Shown here in pieces: positions 40,102 to 49,020 of a stretch of DNA of 64,000 nucleotides (the stretch's first letter is position 1; each line of letters starts with the position of its first letter). The position numbers and the translations under genes were made by a program. The DNA comes from Comamonas testosteroni ATCC 11996 (GTDB lineage: Bacteria; Pseudomonadota; Gammaproteobacteria; Burkholderiales; Burkholderiaceae_C), in contig NZ_AHIL01000033.1 of NCBI RefSeq assembly GCF_000241525.1, forward strand, positions 1-64,000. The letters are read 5' to 3'. A model generated the notes under the pieces. It searched no databases. It saw nothing but the letters and a program-made list of their open reading frames with translations, and was not told the origin of the DNA.

Positions 40102-40187
40102 AGCTGCAGTAAACCGCAGCGATGACTGTGAGGTCGGGGAGATACTTCCTGCCACTGGCTACAAAACCCCGACACCACAGCATCGCC

Positions 40188-41795
40188 ATGTTTTCTCCTG
40201 TCCACACGCCCGCGCCGGATCGCCGGCGCTTTCTGATTGCCTCCAGCCTTGCCACGGCCGTAGGCGCCCTGCCGGCCTGGGCCCGCGCCACGGAATCACT
40301 GGCCCACAATCCGTTCACACTGGGGGTGGCCAGCGGCGACCCGGAACCCGACAATATCCTGATCTGGACGCGGCTGACAGCACCTCTGACCTATCTGGGT
40401 ACAGCGGCCGCGCCCGACCTGGCAGCACAGACCGTGCATTGGGAAGTGGCCCATGATGCCCAGTTCCGCCAGCCCGTGGCTTATGGCCAAGCTCAGGCCA
40501 GGGCCGAATGGGGCCATGCCGTCCACGTGCAGGTCAACGGCCTGAGCCCTGACCGCTGGTATTTCTACCGTTTCCGCTGTGGCGACGCCTTCAGCACCAC
40601 GGCACGCTGCCGCACCGCCCCGACGGCCGGCGCCGATGTGCGCAAGCTGCGTCTGGCCGTGGCCTCCTGCCAGCGCTGGGAGCATGGCTTCTACAGCGCC
40701 TGGGCCGATACCGCGCAGGCCTCGCCCGATCTGGTGCTGTTTCTCGGCGACTACATCTATGAATATGCGCAACCGGCCAAGCCCGATGGACTGGCGCGTG
40801 CGCAGCCGCTGCGTACCGCCCAGACCTTGCAGGACTACCGCGACCGCTATGCACTGCACAAGAGCGACCCCCATCTGCAGGCCGCCCATGCCGTGTGCAA
40901 CTGGTCCGTCATCTGGGACGACCACGAAGTTGAAAACGATTATGTGGCCCAGTACGGACGAGGGGACAGCGCTCACTTCTTAGCAAGACGCATGGCGGCC
41001 TGGCAGGCCTTTTATGAAAACATGCCACTGCGTGGCAGCGCATTGCAGCGCAACTTTCAAGGCCTGGCGCTGTACCGCAGCCTGCAATGGGGCAAGCTGG
41101 CCAGACTGCATCTGCTGGACGGCCGCCAGTACCGCGATCTGCAGGCCTGCCGCCCAGAGGGCAAGGCCAGCACCGGCACCGTGGACCCGGCCGAATGCCC
41201 TGCCCTGCAAGATCCGGCGCGCAGCTTTCTGGGCTGGGATCAGGAGCGCTGGCTGGCCCGGCAGTTGCAGGGCGATGCACGCGAGAGGGTCGACGCCACC
41301 CGCTGGAGCACCGTGGTGCAGACCACCTTGTTCGCGGCCCGCAAGCATCCCAATGGCCGGCAGTCGACCGACAGCTGGGACGGCTACCCTCAGGCCCGCC
41401 AGCGCCTGGTGCGCCAGATTGCCGAGAGCCAGCCACGCAACAGCGTGCTGCTCGGTGGAGACATTCACCAAAACTATGTCTGCGCCATTTCGGCCCAGCC
41501 CGACCAGGCCCCGGACAAGGCCAATCCGGTGCTTGCCAGCGAATTCTGCGGCACCTCCATCAGCTCGCACAGCGGCACGACACAGGCCAGGGTGGATGCC
41601 ATCGTGGCCCACAACCCCCAGGTGGTTTTCGCACGCTGCGAGGAACGTGGCTACAGCCTCGTGGAGATCACGCCGCAGTCCATGAACACCGAGCTGCGCG
41701 CCGTGAGCAACCCGCTCCAGGCCGACAGCAGCCTCTATACGCTGGCACGTTTTGTGGTGGAAGATCGCCGAGCCGGCCCTGTGAAGATCGCCTGA
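40188..41795 (+). CDS. phoD: Tat-exported PhoD-type alkaline phosphatase
   Basis: A 535-residue metal-dependent phosphatase/phosphodiesterase of the PhoD family. A twin-arginine signal (DRRRFLIASSLATAVGALPAWARA, RRR at 12-14) indicates folded export. The Fn3-like PhoD_N domain (about 40-140: FTLGVASGDPEPDNILIWTRL) is followed by the metallophosphatase core with VASCQ, LFLGDYIYEY, WDDHEVENDY, and SVLLGGDIHQNYV, which carry metal ligands. ATG 40188 is chosen at the start of the Tat signal; the open frame begins 22 codons earlier. The next gene encodes a phospholipase D-like lipoprotein 22 bases downstream. Confidence 0.94.
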   Translation: MFSPVHTPAPDRRRFLIASSLATAVGALPAWARATESLAHNPFTLGVASGDPEPDNILIWTRLTAPLTYLGTAAAPDLAAQTVHWEVAHDAQFRQPVAYGQAQARAEWGHAVHVQVNGLSPDRWYFYRFRCGDAFSTTARCRTAPTAGADVRKLRLAVASCQRWEHGFYSAWADTAQASPDLVLFLGDYIYEYAQPAKPDGLARAQPLRTAQTLQDYRDRYALHKSDPHLQAAHAVCNWSVIWDDHEVENDYVAQYGRGDSAHFLARRMAAWQAFYENMPLRGSALQRNFQGLALYRSLQWGKLARLHLLDGRQYRDLQACRPEGKASTGTVDPAECPALQDPARSFLGWDQERWLARQLQGDARERVDATRWSTVVQTTLFAARKHPNGRQSTDSWDGYPQARQRLVRQIAESQPRNSVLLGGDIHQNYVCAISAQPDQAPDKANPVLASEFCGTSISSHSGTTQARVDAIVAHNPQVVFARCEERGYSLVEITPQSMNTELRAVSNPLQADSSLYTLARFVVEDRRAGPVKIA

Positions 41796-41817
41796 TGCGC
41801 TGCGGCATACTCGGATC

Positions 41818-43488
41818 ATGCAAAACACACAGGCCTCGAGACCCGAACTTCCCCTGTGGCGCGGTACAGCGGCCGCCCTGCTGATCGCCGGACTGCTGTC
41901 GGGCTGCGGTCTGCCTCCCCTGCCGGATCGCATGGCCAGCGAGGCCCTGAGCGCTGAGCAGGCCCTGCAAACCCGGCTCGGCCAGGCGCTGGCGCCGCTA
42001 CAGCAGGCGCATCCCGGGCAAAGCGGCATCCATATGCTGGCCGACGCCCATGACGCCTATGCGGCCCGTGCGCTGCTGGCCCGGGCTGCGCAGCGCACGC
42101 TCGATGTCCAGTACTACATCTGGCGCAACGACACCACAGGCCATTTGCTGCTCGATGAGTTGCTGCTCGCGGCAGACCGCGGCGTGCGCGTACGCCTGCT
42201 CTTGGACGATGGCGGCACCGGCGGCATGGACGCCATGCTGGCAGCCCTGGACCAACATCCGCAAATCGAGGTGCGGCTGTTCAACCCCTTCGCTTTGCGC
42301 ACACCCAAGGCGATCGGCTATGTAACGGACTTCGCGCGCACCCAGCGGCGCATGCACAACAAGAGCTACACGGCCGACTCCGCCGCCACCATTGTTGGCG
42401 GGCGCAATATCGGTGATGAGTACTTTGCCGCCTCCGATGGCGTACTGTTCGCCGACCTCGATGTGGTGGCTACAGGCTCGGTGGTGAGCGAGGTTGCAGC
42501 GGAATTCGACCGTTACTGGAGCAGCCCCTCCGCCTACCCGGCAGCCAGCCTGCTGCCCGCCATGCCACAGCAGGCCGTGGACAAGGTCTATGCAAGCCTG
42601 CACGCTGATGTGAATCGCCAGGAGTCCCAGGCCTATGTGCAGGCCGTTAGCCGCAGCCGCTTCAGCACCGACTTGCTGGCGGGTCGGCTGCCGCTGCAAT
42701 GGGCTGAGACCACCCAGGTCAGCGACGACCCGGCCAAGGTCCTGCGCGAAGCAGCGCCCGAGGACTTGCTGCTGTCCCAGCTCCAGCCGGTGATTGGCCA
42801 GCCACAGCAATTGCTGGAAGTGGTGTCGCCCTATTTCGTGCCAACCCAGGCCGGAGTCGACGCCTTTGCTCACCTGCGCCAGCAAGGGGTGCGGGTGCGC
42901 ATTCTGACCAACAGCCTGGAGGCAACCGATGTGGCTGTGGTGCATGCAGGCTACGAGAAATACCGCAAGCCGCTGCTGAAGATGGGTGTGGAACTCTACG
43001 AAATGCGCCGCCAGATCGATCTGCGCAGTCAGCCCGCAGCCAACGAGCCAGACAAGACCCGGAAGAGCGATCCTGCCGAAAAGGCTCCCAAGCGCGAAGC
43101 CCCGTCACCCGCCGCGCTGAGCGGCAGCTCGGCCACCACGGGCAGCTCCGGCGCCAGCCTGCACGCCAAGACCTTCGCGGTCGACGGCAAGCAGCTGTTT
43201 GTCGGCTCCTTCAACTTCGATCCGCGCTCGGCCATGCTCAATACCGAAATGGGCGTGGTCATCCAAGACCCGGCCCTGAGCCAGCAGGTCAGCACCAGCC
43301 TGGACCAGCATCTGCCGCGCATGGCCTACAAGGTGCAACTGGACCCGCAGGGCAGGCTGAGCTGGACGGGCCAGAATCCGCAGCCGCCCCATGAAACCCA
43401 GACCTTCAGTGCCGACCCCGGCACCAGCTGGTGGCAGCGCTTCATGGTGCGGGTGTTGAGCTGGCTGCCCATCGAAGGGCTTTTGTAG
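41818..43488 (+). CDS. Phospholipase D / cardiolipin synthase-like lipoprotein
   Basis: A 556-residue protein with a lipobox ending at Cys30 (LLSGC) and two HKD motifs: MHNKSYTADSAATIVGGRNIGDEYF (first) and LHAKTFAVDGKQLFVGSFNFDPRSA (second), the arrangement of the ClsC/YmdC branch of cardiolipin synthases. Members transfer phosphatidyl groups between phospholipids. An inserted Lys/Pro/Ala/Ser-rich segment (about 402-445) sits just before the second HKD. It closely follows phoD, so both phosphodiester-active proteins may be co-expressed. Its stop is next to that of the convergent ndh gene, one base apart. Confidence 0.93.
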   Translation: MQNTQASRPELPLWRGTAAALLIAGLLSGCGLPPLPDRMASEALSAEQALQTRLGQALAPLQQAHPGQSGIHMLADAHDAYAARALLARAAQRTLDVQYYIWRNDTTGHLLLDELLLAADRGVRVRLLLDDGGTGGMDAMLAALDQHPQIEVRLFNPFALRTPKAIGYVTDFARTQRRMHNKSYTADSAATIVGGRNIGDEYFAASDGVLFADLDVVATGSVVSEVAAEFDRYWSSPSAYPAASLLPAMPQQAVDKVYASLHADVNRQESQAYVQAVSRSRFSTDLLAGRLPLQWAETTQVSDDPAKVLREAAPEDLLLSQLQPVIGQPQQLLEVVSPYFVPTQAGVDAFAHLRQQGVRVRILTNSLEATDVAVVHAGYEKYRKPLLKMGVELYEMRRQIDLRSQPAANEPDKTRKSDPAEKAPKREAPSPAALSGSSATTGSSGASLHAKTFAVDGKQLFVGSFNFDPRSAMLNTEMGVVIQDPALSQQVSTSLDQHLPRMAYKVQLDPQGRLSWTGQNPQPPHETQTFSADPGTSWWQRFMVRVLSWLPIEGLL

Positions 43489-43489
43489 C

Positions 43490-44869
43490 TCAGTCCAGAC
43501 GGATGGAGGGACGCAGCCGCGCGTTCATCAGATCGATCAGCCACAGTAGGCCACCGCGCCAGAAGCCGTAAAGCCGCGCCTGGTGCGAGCGGTACAGCAT
43601 GATGTGGCTGAGCATGGCCATGCGGCCACGGATCACACCACCGTTGAACAGGCCGAATTTTCCCAGCGAGCCATAGGCGTCGTAATGCGCGAGGGACACC
43701 AGCGCGCCAAAGTCGCGATAGGCAAAGCCTACGGGTTTGGCACCGGGGCGCTCCAGCACATGGGGCAGGGTTTCGATCAGATAGCGGGCCTGCTGGTGGG
43801 CGACCTGGGCCGTGGGAGGCAAGGCCTCCTGCTTGCCCGGCAAGGTATAGCTGGCGCAGTCGCCCAGGGCATAGATATCGGGGTCGCTGGTCTGCATCTC
43901 GTCATTGACCAGCAGCTGATTGCTGCGCGTGGTCTGCAAACCCAGCTGCATCAGAAATTCCGGCGCCTTGACCCCGGCCGCCCAGACACGCAGGCTGGCG
44001 GGAACCAGCTCTCCATTGGCCAGCTCAAAACCTTGCTCCGTCGCACGGCTGACGCGGCCGCCGACGATCACGGAAACGCCCAGGGCCTGCAGCCGCACGC
44101 GCGTGGCTTCGGAGATTTCTTCGGGAAAGCTGGGCAGCAGGCGCGAACCTGCCTCGATCAGCACGATGCGGAACTTGGCCGCCTCGCCCAATGCGCCGTA
44201 GGCCGTGGCACTTTCCGCGAGCTGAACCAGCTCTGCCGCCAGCTCAACCCCCGTGGCGCCGCCGCCCACGATGGCGACCTGCAGCTGCTCGCCGCTGGTC
44301 ATGCAGCGCACCATGCGCAGCCGGATTTCCTGGTTGAAGGCATCGGCCTTGCGGCGCGAATCGATCATGAAGCAATGCTCGTGCACGCCGGGCGTGCCGA
44401 AGTCGTTGGCACCGCTGCCCACCGCAATCACCAGCTTGTCATACGCAAGGCGCCGCCCCGCCACCAGCTCGCGACCATCAGGGGCATAGATGGGGGCCAG
44501 CAGAATTTCGCGTGCCTCGCGGTCCAGGCCGCACATCTCGCCGGGCTGGTAGGCAAAGTCGGCATCGGTGGCCTGGGCAAGATAAGTGGTCTGCTGCTGA
44601 GCCAGATCGCGGGTGCCGGCGGCAATCGTGTGCAGCATGGGCTTCCAGACATGGGCGGAGTCGCTGTCCACCAGCGTCACCGTGTCAATGCTCTCGCTCT
44701 TGAGCTTGCCCAGGGCAGTGGCCACCTCCAGCCCCGCCACACCGCCGCCCACGACCACGATGCGGGCCGCATGCCCATTGCGTGGATGCTGTGGCTTTCG
44801 AGCTTGCGGCTCCTGGGATTCGGTGACGGGCTGCTCGCCCTGCTCTGCTTGGTTGACTGCGTTTTCCAT
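43490..44869 (-). CDS. ndh: NADH dehydrogenase type II
   Basis: A 459-residue flavoprotein of the NDH-2 family that passes electrons from NADH to quinone without pumping. It has two dinucleotide folds: IVVVGGGVAGLEVATALG (FAD, about 37) and VAIVGGGATGVELAAELVQL (NADH, about 199), plus IYALGDCA and a C-terminal amphipathic region with hydrophobic residues (RLYGFWRGGLLWLIDLMNARLR) that can attach it to the membrane. ATG 44869 is preferred to upstream starts; AGGG lies about 7 bases before. The first 35 residues are Glu/Gln-rich and not conserved in the family. Confidence 0.94.
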   Translation of the reverse strand: MENAVNQAEQGEQPVTESQEPQARKPQHPRNGHAARIVVVGGGVAGLEVATALGKLKSESIDTVTLVDSDSAHVWKPMLHTIAAGTRDLAQQQTTYLAQATDADFAYQPGEMCGLDREAREILLAPIYAPDGRELVAGRRLAYDKLVIAVGSGANDFGTPGVHEHCFMIDSRRKADAFNQEIRLRMVRCMTSGEQLQVAIVGGGATGVELAAELVQLAESATAYGALGEAAKFRIVLIEAGSRLLPSFPEEISEATRVRLQALGVSVIVGGRVSRATEQGFELANGELVPASLRVWAAGVKAPEFLMQLGLQTTRSNQLLVNDEMQTSDPDIYALGDCASYTLPGKQEALPPTAQVAHQQARYLIETLPHVLERPGAKPVGFAYRDFGALVSLAHYDAYGSLGKFGLFNGGVIRGRMAMLSHIMLYRSHQARLYGFWRGGLLWLIDLMNARLRPSIRLD

Positions 44870-45206
44870 GAACGACCCTGACTCTGCGTCTGTTGTAACC
44901 GGACGCCAGAACATCTCAAGATGTCTGGCACGCATTGATTGTTCTTCAATTTTTATAGCAGGAAACGCAATATGGACAAGGCAAATACTGATGATATATA
45001 TCTTTTATAAGACTTGAGCTGCACGAATGCAAGGCCTGCCTTAAAAGCTTTCAATTTTCTGAACAACCATGGCTGCAAGCAATGTCAATCAAGCACAGAG
45101 CGCTATCAACTTCTTGAGCGCCATGTCGTACGACGTGGCCTTAAAACCCCATTCGACGAACAGCGCTTGTCAAGCAGTGGCAAAACCGCTGCTTCAACCA
45201 TGCAAT

Positions 45207-45236
45207 TTGCGTTTGTCAATATACGAAACGTATACA
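45207..45236 (+). promoter_or_regulatory. Sigma-70-like promoter of the ParD-like/map pair
   Basis: TTGCGT at 45207-45212 and TATACA at 45231-45236 are spaced by 18 bases, a good match to the -35 and -10 consensus. Transcription would begin near 45243, leaving only a leader of about 13 bases before the ATG at 45256, with no Shine-Dalgarno. Confidence 0.6.
45220..45234. promoter_or_regulatory. Perfect 15-bp palindrome overlapping the promoter
   Basis: TATACGAAACGTATA is a perfect 6-3-6 inverted repeat that lies across the spacer and the -10 element of the promoter before the ParD-like gene. Such a place suits an autorepressor operator. A ribbon-helix-helix-type product is encoded directly downstream. 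Confidence 0.65.
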
Positions 45237-45255
45237 GACCTTATGATGCTCGGCC

Positions 45256-45519
45256 ATGGGAATCGTCAAAATTTCAGACCAGTTGCACGACCAGATTCGT
45301 GTCTCCAGCGCGGCCCTCGGCCGCTCCATCAATGCCCAGGCCGAGCACTGGCTGCGTGTAGGCCAGCTGGCCGAGCATCACCCCCAGCTCAACTACGAAG
45401 GCATCTGCGCCCTGCTGCTGCAGCAAGCCGAGCGTGAGCTGCAGCTAGTCAGCGCGCATGAAGCCGAGGCCGCCGTGCGCCGCCCCCGTCCGGTGCGCCT
45501 TGTGGGAGGCATGCAATGA
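45256..45519 (+). CDS. ParD-like antitoxin-family protein
   Basis: An 87-residue protein matching the ParD_like family (PF11903): MGIVKISDQLHDQIRVSSAALGRSINAQAEHWL reads as a ribbon-helix-helix-type N-terminus, and the rest is helical with a basic end (RRPRPVRLVGG). Relatives are annotated as antitoxins of type II toxin-antitoxin systems, but no toxin of known class is adjacent. Instead its stop overlaps the start of a methionine aminopeptidase gene by ATGA, so the two are translated together. A palindrome over its promoter suggests autoregulation. No Shine-Dalgarno is present; the leader may be very short. Confidence 0.85.
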   Translation: MGIVKISDQLHDQIRVSSAALGRSINAQAEHWLRVGQLAEHHPQLNYEGICALLLQQAERELQLVSAHEAEAAVRRPRPVRLVGGMQ

Positions 45520-46322
45520 AGCGCGGCAAGCAGAAAGTCGTGCCCATTCATGACGCCACCGACATCTACCTCTCGCGCAAGGCCGGCGGCCTGGCCGCCA
45601 AGGTGCTAGCCATGCTCACGCCCCATGTGCAGCCCGGCGTCAGCACCGAGGAGCTGGACAAGATCTGTCACGACTACATCGTCAACGAGCTGAAATGCAC
45701 GCCCACCAATGTGGGCTACTACGGCTTCCCCAAGACCGTATGCACTTCCGTCAACCATGTGGTCTGCCACGGCATCCCCGATGCCAAGCAGGTCCTCAAG
45801 GACGGAGACATCGTCAATGTCGACGTCGCAGTGACCACGCCCGAAGGCTGGATCGGCGACACCAGCCGCATGTACTACGTGGGCCAGCCCAGCAATCTGG
45901 CCAGGCGCCTGGTCAACACCACCTATGAAGCCCTGGTGGCCGGCATCCGCGCAGTCAAGCCTGGAGCCACGCTGGGCGATGTGGGCCATGCCATCCAGAC
46001 CGTGGCCCAGCGTGAGCGCTTTTCCATCGTGCGCGAGTACTGCGGTCACGGCATCGGCAAGGTCTATCACGACGAGCCCCAGGTGCTGCACTACGGCACG
46101 CCCGGCCAGGGACTGATGCTGCAGCCTGGCATGATCTTCACCATCGAGCCCATGCTCAACGCCGGCAAGGCCGCCACGCGCGAACTGTCTGACGGCTGGA
46201 CCGTGATCACCAACGACAAATCGCTCTCTGCCCAGTGGGAGCATATGGTGCTGGTGACGGAGACTGGATTTGAGGTGCTGACCCCCTGGCCAGAGGGTAC
46301 AGGCGAGTACCCAGCCATCTGA
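45516..46322 (+). CDS. map: Methionine aminopeptidase, type I
   Basis: Removes the N-terminal Met from nascent proteins. The 268-residue protein keeps all expected catalytic residues: His85 (HVVCHGIP), metal ligands Asp103 and Asp115 (NVDVAVTTPEGWIGDTS), His178 (EYCGHGIG), Glu211 (FTIEPM) and Glu242 (AQWEH). It starts inside the end of the ParD-like gene (ATGA). In most bacteria the housekeeping map lies by rpsB, secY or alone, so this may be a second copy; whether another exists elsewhere in the genome cannot be seen here. The pairing suggests that its amount is controlled by the ParD-like protein. Confidence 0.95.
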   Translation: MKRGKQKVVPIHDATDIYLSRKAGGLAAKVLAMLTPHVQPGVSTEELDKICHDYIVNELKCTPTNVGYYGFPKTVCTSVNHVVCHGIPDAKQVLKDGDIVNVDVAVTTPEGWIGDTSRMYYVGQPSNLARRLVNTTYEALVAGIRAVKPGATLGDVGHAIQTVAQRERFSIVREYCGHGIGKVYHDEPQVLHYGTPGQGLMLQPGMIFTIEPMLNAGKAATRELSDGWTVITNDKSLSAQWEHMVLVTETGFEVLTPWPEGTGEYPAI

Positions 46323-46462
46323 TCAAGCGCGGCAAGCCGCGCATATTGCCCTCGGCGATGTGCGCACAGCCGCTGGATTTTGGCAATAACGGCCAGAAGC
46401 CGCCCGGGGTCTTGGAGCCAGCCTGGAAACAGCCCGGCCCAGGCCGCACTACAGTGCCCGGC

Positions 46463-46795
46463 ATGACAAATTACCTGTATCTGGGCCTGGCTATCATCTG
46501 CGAGGTGATTGCCACTTCCTTCCTCGCCAGGTCGGAAGGCTTCTCCAAGCTCGGCCCTACTGCTGTTTCCCTGGTGGGCTATGCGATTTCTTTCTATCTG
46601 CTGTCGCTGACGCTGCGCACCGTTCCCACGGGCGTGGCCTATGCAATCTGGTCCGGCGTGGGCATCGTGCTGGTCTCTGCCGTTGCCTATTTCTGGCAGG
46701 GCCAGAAGCTCGATGCCCCCGCCCTGGCCGGCATGGCCATGATTGTCGGCGGCGTGCTGGTGATCAATCTGTTTTCAAAGACCGCCGGTCACTGA
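46463..46795 (+). CDS. SMR-family small multidrug exporter
   Basis: A 110-residue, four-helix proton-coupled exporter of the EmrE/QacE/SugE family. Glu14, the essential proton and drug-binding residue, is present in LGLAIICEVIATSFL. The GxG-containing helix 4 and the WSGVGIVLV loop are typical; the AYAIWSGVG motif places it with the quaternary-ammonium/EmrE-type exporters rather than SugE. ATG 46463 begins the family-typical N-terminus. The gene end overlaps the convergent esterase gene by 7 bases. Confidence 0.93.
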   Translation: MTNYLYLGLAIICEVIATSFLARSEGFSKLGPTAVSLVGYAISFYLLSLTLRTVPTGVAYAIWSGVGIVLVSAVAYFWQGQKLDAPALAGMAMIVGGVLVINLFSKTAGH

Positions 46796-47481
46796 TCGCC
46801 CTCGCCCCCGAAGTACTCCGCTGACTGCGTCAGATCCTGCAGCCACTGCATGCTGGCAAGCAGCTCCTCGGGCCGGATCTCATGGGCGCCCGGATACTCG
46901 TGATAGCTCAGTTGCAGGGGCAAGGAAGCCAGGCGGTCACGCACGGCATGGGCGCTGGTCAGCGGAATCACATTGTCATAAGTACCGTGGCTGACCCAGG
47001 CCGACTTGCCCTCGAATGCAGCAGCGGGCGCATGCAGCGAAGCAATCTCGGGCAATAGACGGCTGTGCCAGACCAGTGCGGCACGCAAGGTCTGGGGCTG
47101 CGTCAGCAACTGGCTCAGACTCATGATTCCGCCCTGGCTGAAGCCACCCAGCACCACCCGCTCGGGCGGGATGTCCAGTTGCTGCGCGGCCTGCTCCACC
47201 GTCTGCTGCAGCAAGATGCGCGCCTGCTGCTCCTGCGGCACATTGATATGGCGCGTGCCATCGGCATCCACAGTGAACTGAAACCAGGCATAGGCGCCCA
47301 TTCCCATGGCAAAGGGCGCGCGCAGACTGAGCACATGAAACTGCGGCGGCACATAGGCCACCAGGCCGAACAGGTCCTGCTCGTTGCTGCCCACGCCATG
47401 CATGAGCACCAGCAGCCAGGCAGGCTGATCGGCGGCAAGCTGCGCGGGCCGCTCCAGATAAGTCAAAGGCAATGTGCTCAT
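46789..47481 (-). CDS. Phospholipase/carboxylesterase family hydrolase
   Basis: A 230-residue cytoplasmic alpha/beta hydrolase of the dienelactone/lysophospholipase-like carboxylesterase family (PF02230). The nucleophile is in GGFSQGGIMSL, the Asp in GTYDNVIP, and the His in YPGAHEI; LMHGVGSNEQDLFGLV forms the oxyanion hole. ATG 47481 has GGGAG 7 bases upstream. Its stop overlaps that of the convergent SMR gene. The ester substrate is unknown. Confidence 0.93.
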   Translation of the reverse strand: MSTLPLTYLERPAQLAADQPAWLLVLMHGVGSNEQDLFGLVAYVPPQFHVLSLRAPFAMGMGAYAWFQFTVDADGTRHINVPQEQQARILLQQTVEQAAQQLDIPPERVVLGGFSQGGIMSLSQLLTQPQTLRAALVWHSRLLPEIASLHAPAAAFEGKSAWVSHGTYDNVIPLTSAHAVRDRLASLPLQLSYHEYPGAHEIRPEELLASMQWLQDLTQSAEYFGGEGDQ

Positions 47482-47528
47482 GGACAACTCCCGAAGGCAG
47501 CACGGAATTTGATGGGAAAACAGGCTGT

Positions 47529-47564
47529 AGCGCTTTTGCATTCTGCGACTGCAGCTATCAAAAC
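47529..47564. repeat. Interspersed repeat copy upstream of the esterase gene
   Basis: TAGCGCTTTTGCATT... ending in GCAGCTATCAAAA is a degenerate copy of the intergenic repeat family listed at 1726-1777. The 196-base gap from 47482 to 47677 holds nothing else recognisable. Confidence 0.45.
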
Positions 47565-47677
47565 AATATAGCGCAGACCCGCAGCCGGCTGACCGATCCG
47601 CACCCGGCCCGACAGGGTACGCACATGCTTTTTGATACAGTTGACTGGCCTGAGCGTGGCTTTGCCGCTACATAAGC

Positions 47678-48088
47678 TCAGTCATGCACCCGGCCGCGCA
47701 AGGCCTTGATGCCGGAGCGCAGGCTTTTGCCCTGCAAGCGTCTTTGCTGCGAGCCCCAGGTCGGCTTGGTGGGCTTGCGCGGGCGTGGCGGCCTGGCAAC
47801 CGTCGCTACCAGCGCATTGAGGCGCTGCAGTGCATCCCACAGATTGTGTTCCTGGGTGCGGTACTTCTGCGCCTTGATGACAACCACCCCGTCGGTGGTG
47901 ATGCGCGAATCGCCCAGCGCCAGCAGGCGCTGCTGTACATCGGCAGGCAGACGCGAGGCCCGGACATCAAAGCGCAGATGCACGGCGCTGGCCACCTTGT
48001 TCACATTCTGGCCACCAGGGCCTTGAGAGCGCACGGCGCTCCATTGCACATCGGCCTCGGTCAGTTCGAAGGTGGCAGCATTGCTCAC
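47678..48088 (-). CDS. arfB: Alternative ribosome-rescue factor ArfB
   Basis: Peptidyl-tRNA hydrolase (YaeJ/ICT1 type) that frees stalled ribosomes without a stop codon in the A site. The 136-residue protein has the RF-1-type catalytic GGQ in RSQGPGGQNVNKV and a basic C-terminal tail (RRLQGKSLRSGIKALRGR) that enters the mRNA channel. GTG 48088 is chosen because it overlaps the upstream hydrolase stop as GTGA; the longer frame lacks similarity. Length matches E. coli ArfB (140). Confidence 0.95.
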   Translation of the reverse strand: MSNAATFELTEADVQWSAVRSQGPGGQNVNKVASAVHLRFDVRASRLPADVQQRLLALGDSRITTDGVVVIKAQKYRTQEHNLWDALQRLNALVATVARPPRPRKPTKPTWGSQQRRLQGKSLRSGIKALRGRVHD

Positions 48089-49020
48089 GACAGAGCCTCC
48101 TGCAGCGCGGCGCAGAAGGCGGTAGGGTCCTCGTGCTGGGCCCAATGGCCGACACCTCGCATCACCTGCCAGTCCAGCTCACCTTGGCACTGCTGCTGCA
48201 TCAACAGTTGCAGATCTGCCAAGCAGCCCGCATACAGAGGGTCATGCTCACCATAGATCGCCGCCACCGGCACCTTGATACGGGTCAGGGCCCGGGCCAG
48301 CACATCGGTGCGCGACAGCCGTCTGCGCGGCAGCCGGTCACGAGCCACATTGAGTGCATGCAGCGCCAGCGTCTCTTCATCGATCAGCGCCGCGTCATGC
48401 AGCATGAGGGCCGTGATATTGTGGCGATGGGCCTGCATCTGCGCCTCCAGCCCCGGCAGATGACGCCAGCCCAGCAGGCGCACGCTGCGTCCTTCGGTCA
48501 TACCCATGCCGGGAGCACCGACCACCACCAGCTTGCGGGCCAGCTCCGAATGCTCGGCGGCCAGCAGACCGGCGGTCATGCCGCCAAAGGAAAAACCGAC
48601 CAGATCGCAGACAGGGCCTGCACCGGCATTGCCCAGCAGTTGCCGGATGCCATAGGCCAGAGGCTCCAGCATGGTGTCCACATCCATGCCCCCGGGCACG
48701 CCATCGGATTCGCCAAAACCCGGCAGATCGGCCAGCCACATGCTGTAGCCCGCCTCGGCCAGTGGCTCGATCACGCGCAACCAATGTGTCCAGCTGCCGC
48801 TGCCGCCATGCAGCAGCACCAGCGGCAAGCCACGCTGCGCCACCCCGGCCGGGGGCTGCCAGCCATGCCAGATCATCGCGCCGCTGTCGGCGGCTTCGCC
48901 AAGCCGGGTCTGCACGCGCTGCGCCGTGGCCTGCAGCCGGGCAATCGCTGGTGGCACGTCGACACCCAGCTCCTGCGAGACCTGCTCCAGGGAACAGGCT
49001 GCTTCAACCGCCGATGTCAC
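48085..49020 (-). CDS. Alpha/beta hydrolase
   Basis: A 311-residue alpha/beta hydrolase. [18 protein letters not shown] holds the oxyanion-hole HGG, the nucleophile is in [12 protein letters not shown], and the charge relay uses Asp in [12 protein letters not shown] and His in [13 protein letters not shown] 49020 overlaps the aroQ stop as GTGA, so translation is coupled; its own stop overlaps the arfB start the same way. The substrate is unknown; close relatives are annotated from haloalkane dehalogenase-like to aromatic-ring-cleavage hydrolases, and I cannot choose among these. Confidence 0.9.
   Translation of the reverse strand: MTSAVEAACSLEQVSQELGVDVPPAIARLQATAQRVQTRLGEAADSGAMIWHGWQPPAGVAQRGLPLVLLHGGSGSWTHWLRVIEPLAEAGYSMWLADLPGFGESDGVPGGMDVDTMLEPLAYGIRQLLGNAGAGPVCDLVGFSFGGMTAGLLAAEHSELARKLVVVGAPGMGMTEGRSVRLLGWRHLPGLEAQMQAHRHNITALMLHDAALIDEETLALHALNVARDRLPRRRLSRTDVLARALTRIKVPVAAIYGEHDPLYAGCLADLQLLMQQQCQGELDWQVMRGVGHWAQHEDPTAFCAALQEALS

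Larger units (their letters stand above)
44870..45255. other. AT-rich region before the ParD-like gene
   Basis: A 386-base gap between divergent ndh and the ParD-like gene. The part at 44940-45060 is strikingly AT-rich (ATATATATC near 44994). The start-proximal part carries a promoter and a palindrome (separate entries). Two open frames here (45014-45361 and 45069-45437) lack ribosome sites and overlap the ParD-like gene in another frame; I treat them as chance. Confidence 0.55.

Noticed and set aside
45014-45437. Two small plus-strand open frames before the ParD-like gene
   Set aside because: They lack ribosome sites, have no similarity to known families and overlap the ParD-like gene and its promoter in other frames.
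45256-46322. Classical type II toxin-antitoxin module
   Set aside because: The downstream gene is a complete methionine aminopeptidase, not a RelE/ParE-type toxin; only the regulator resembles an antitoxin.
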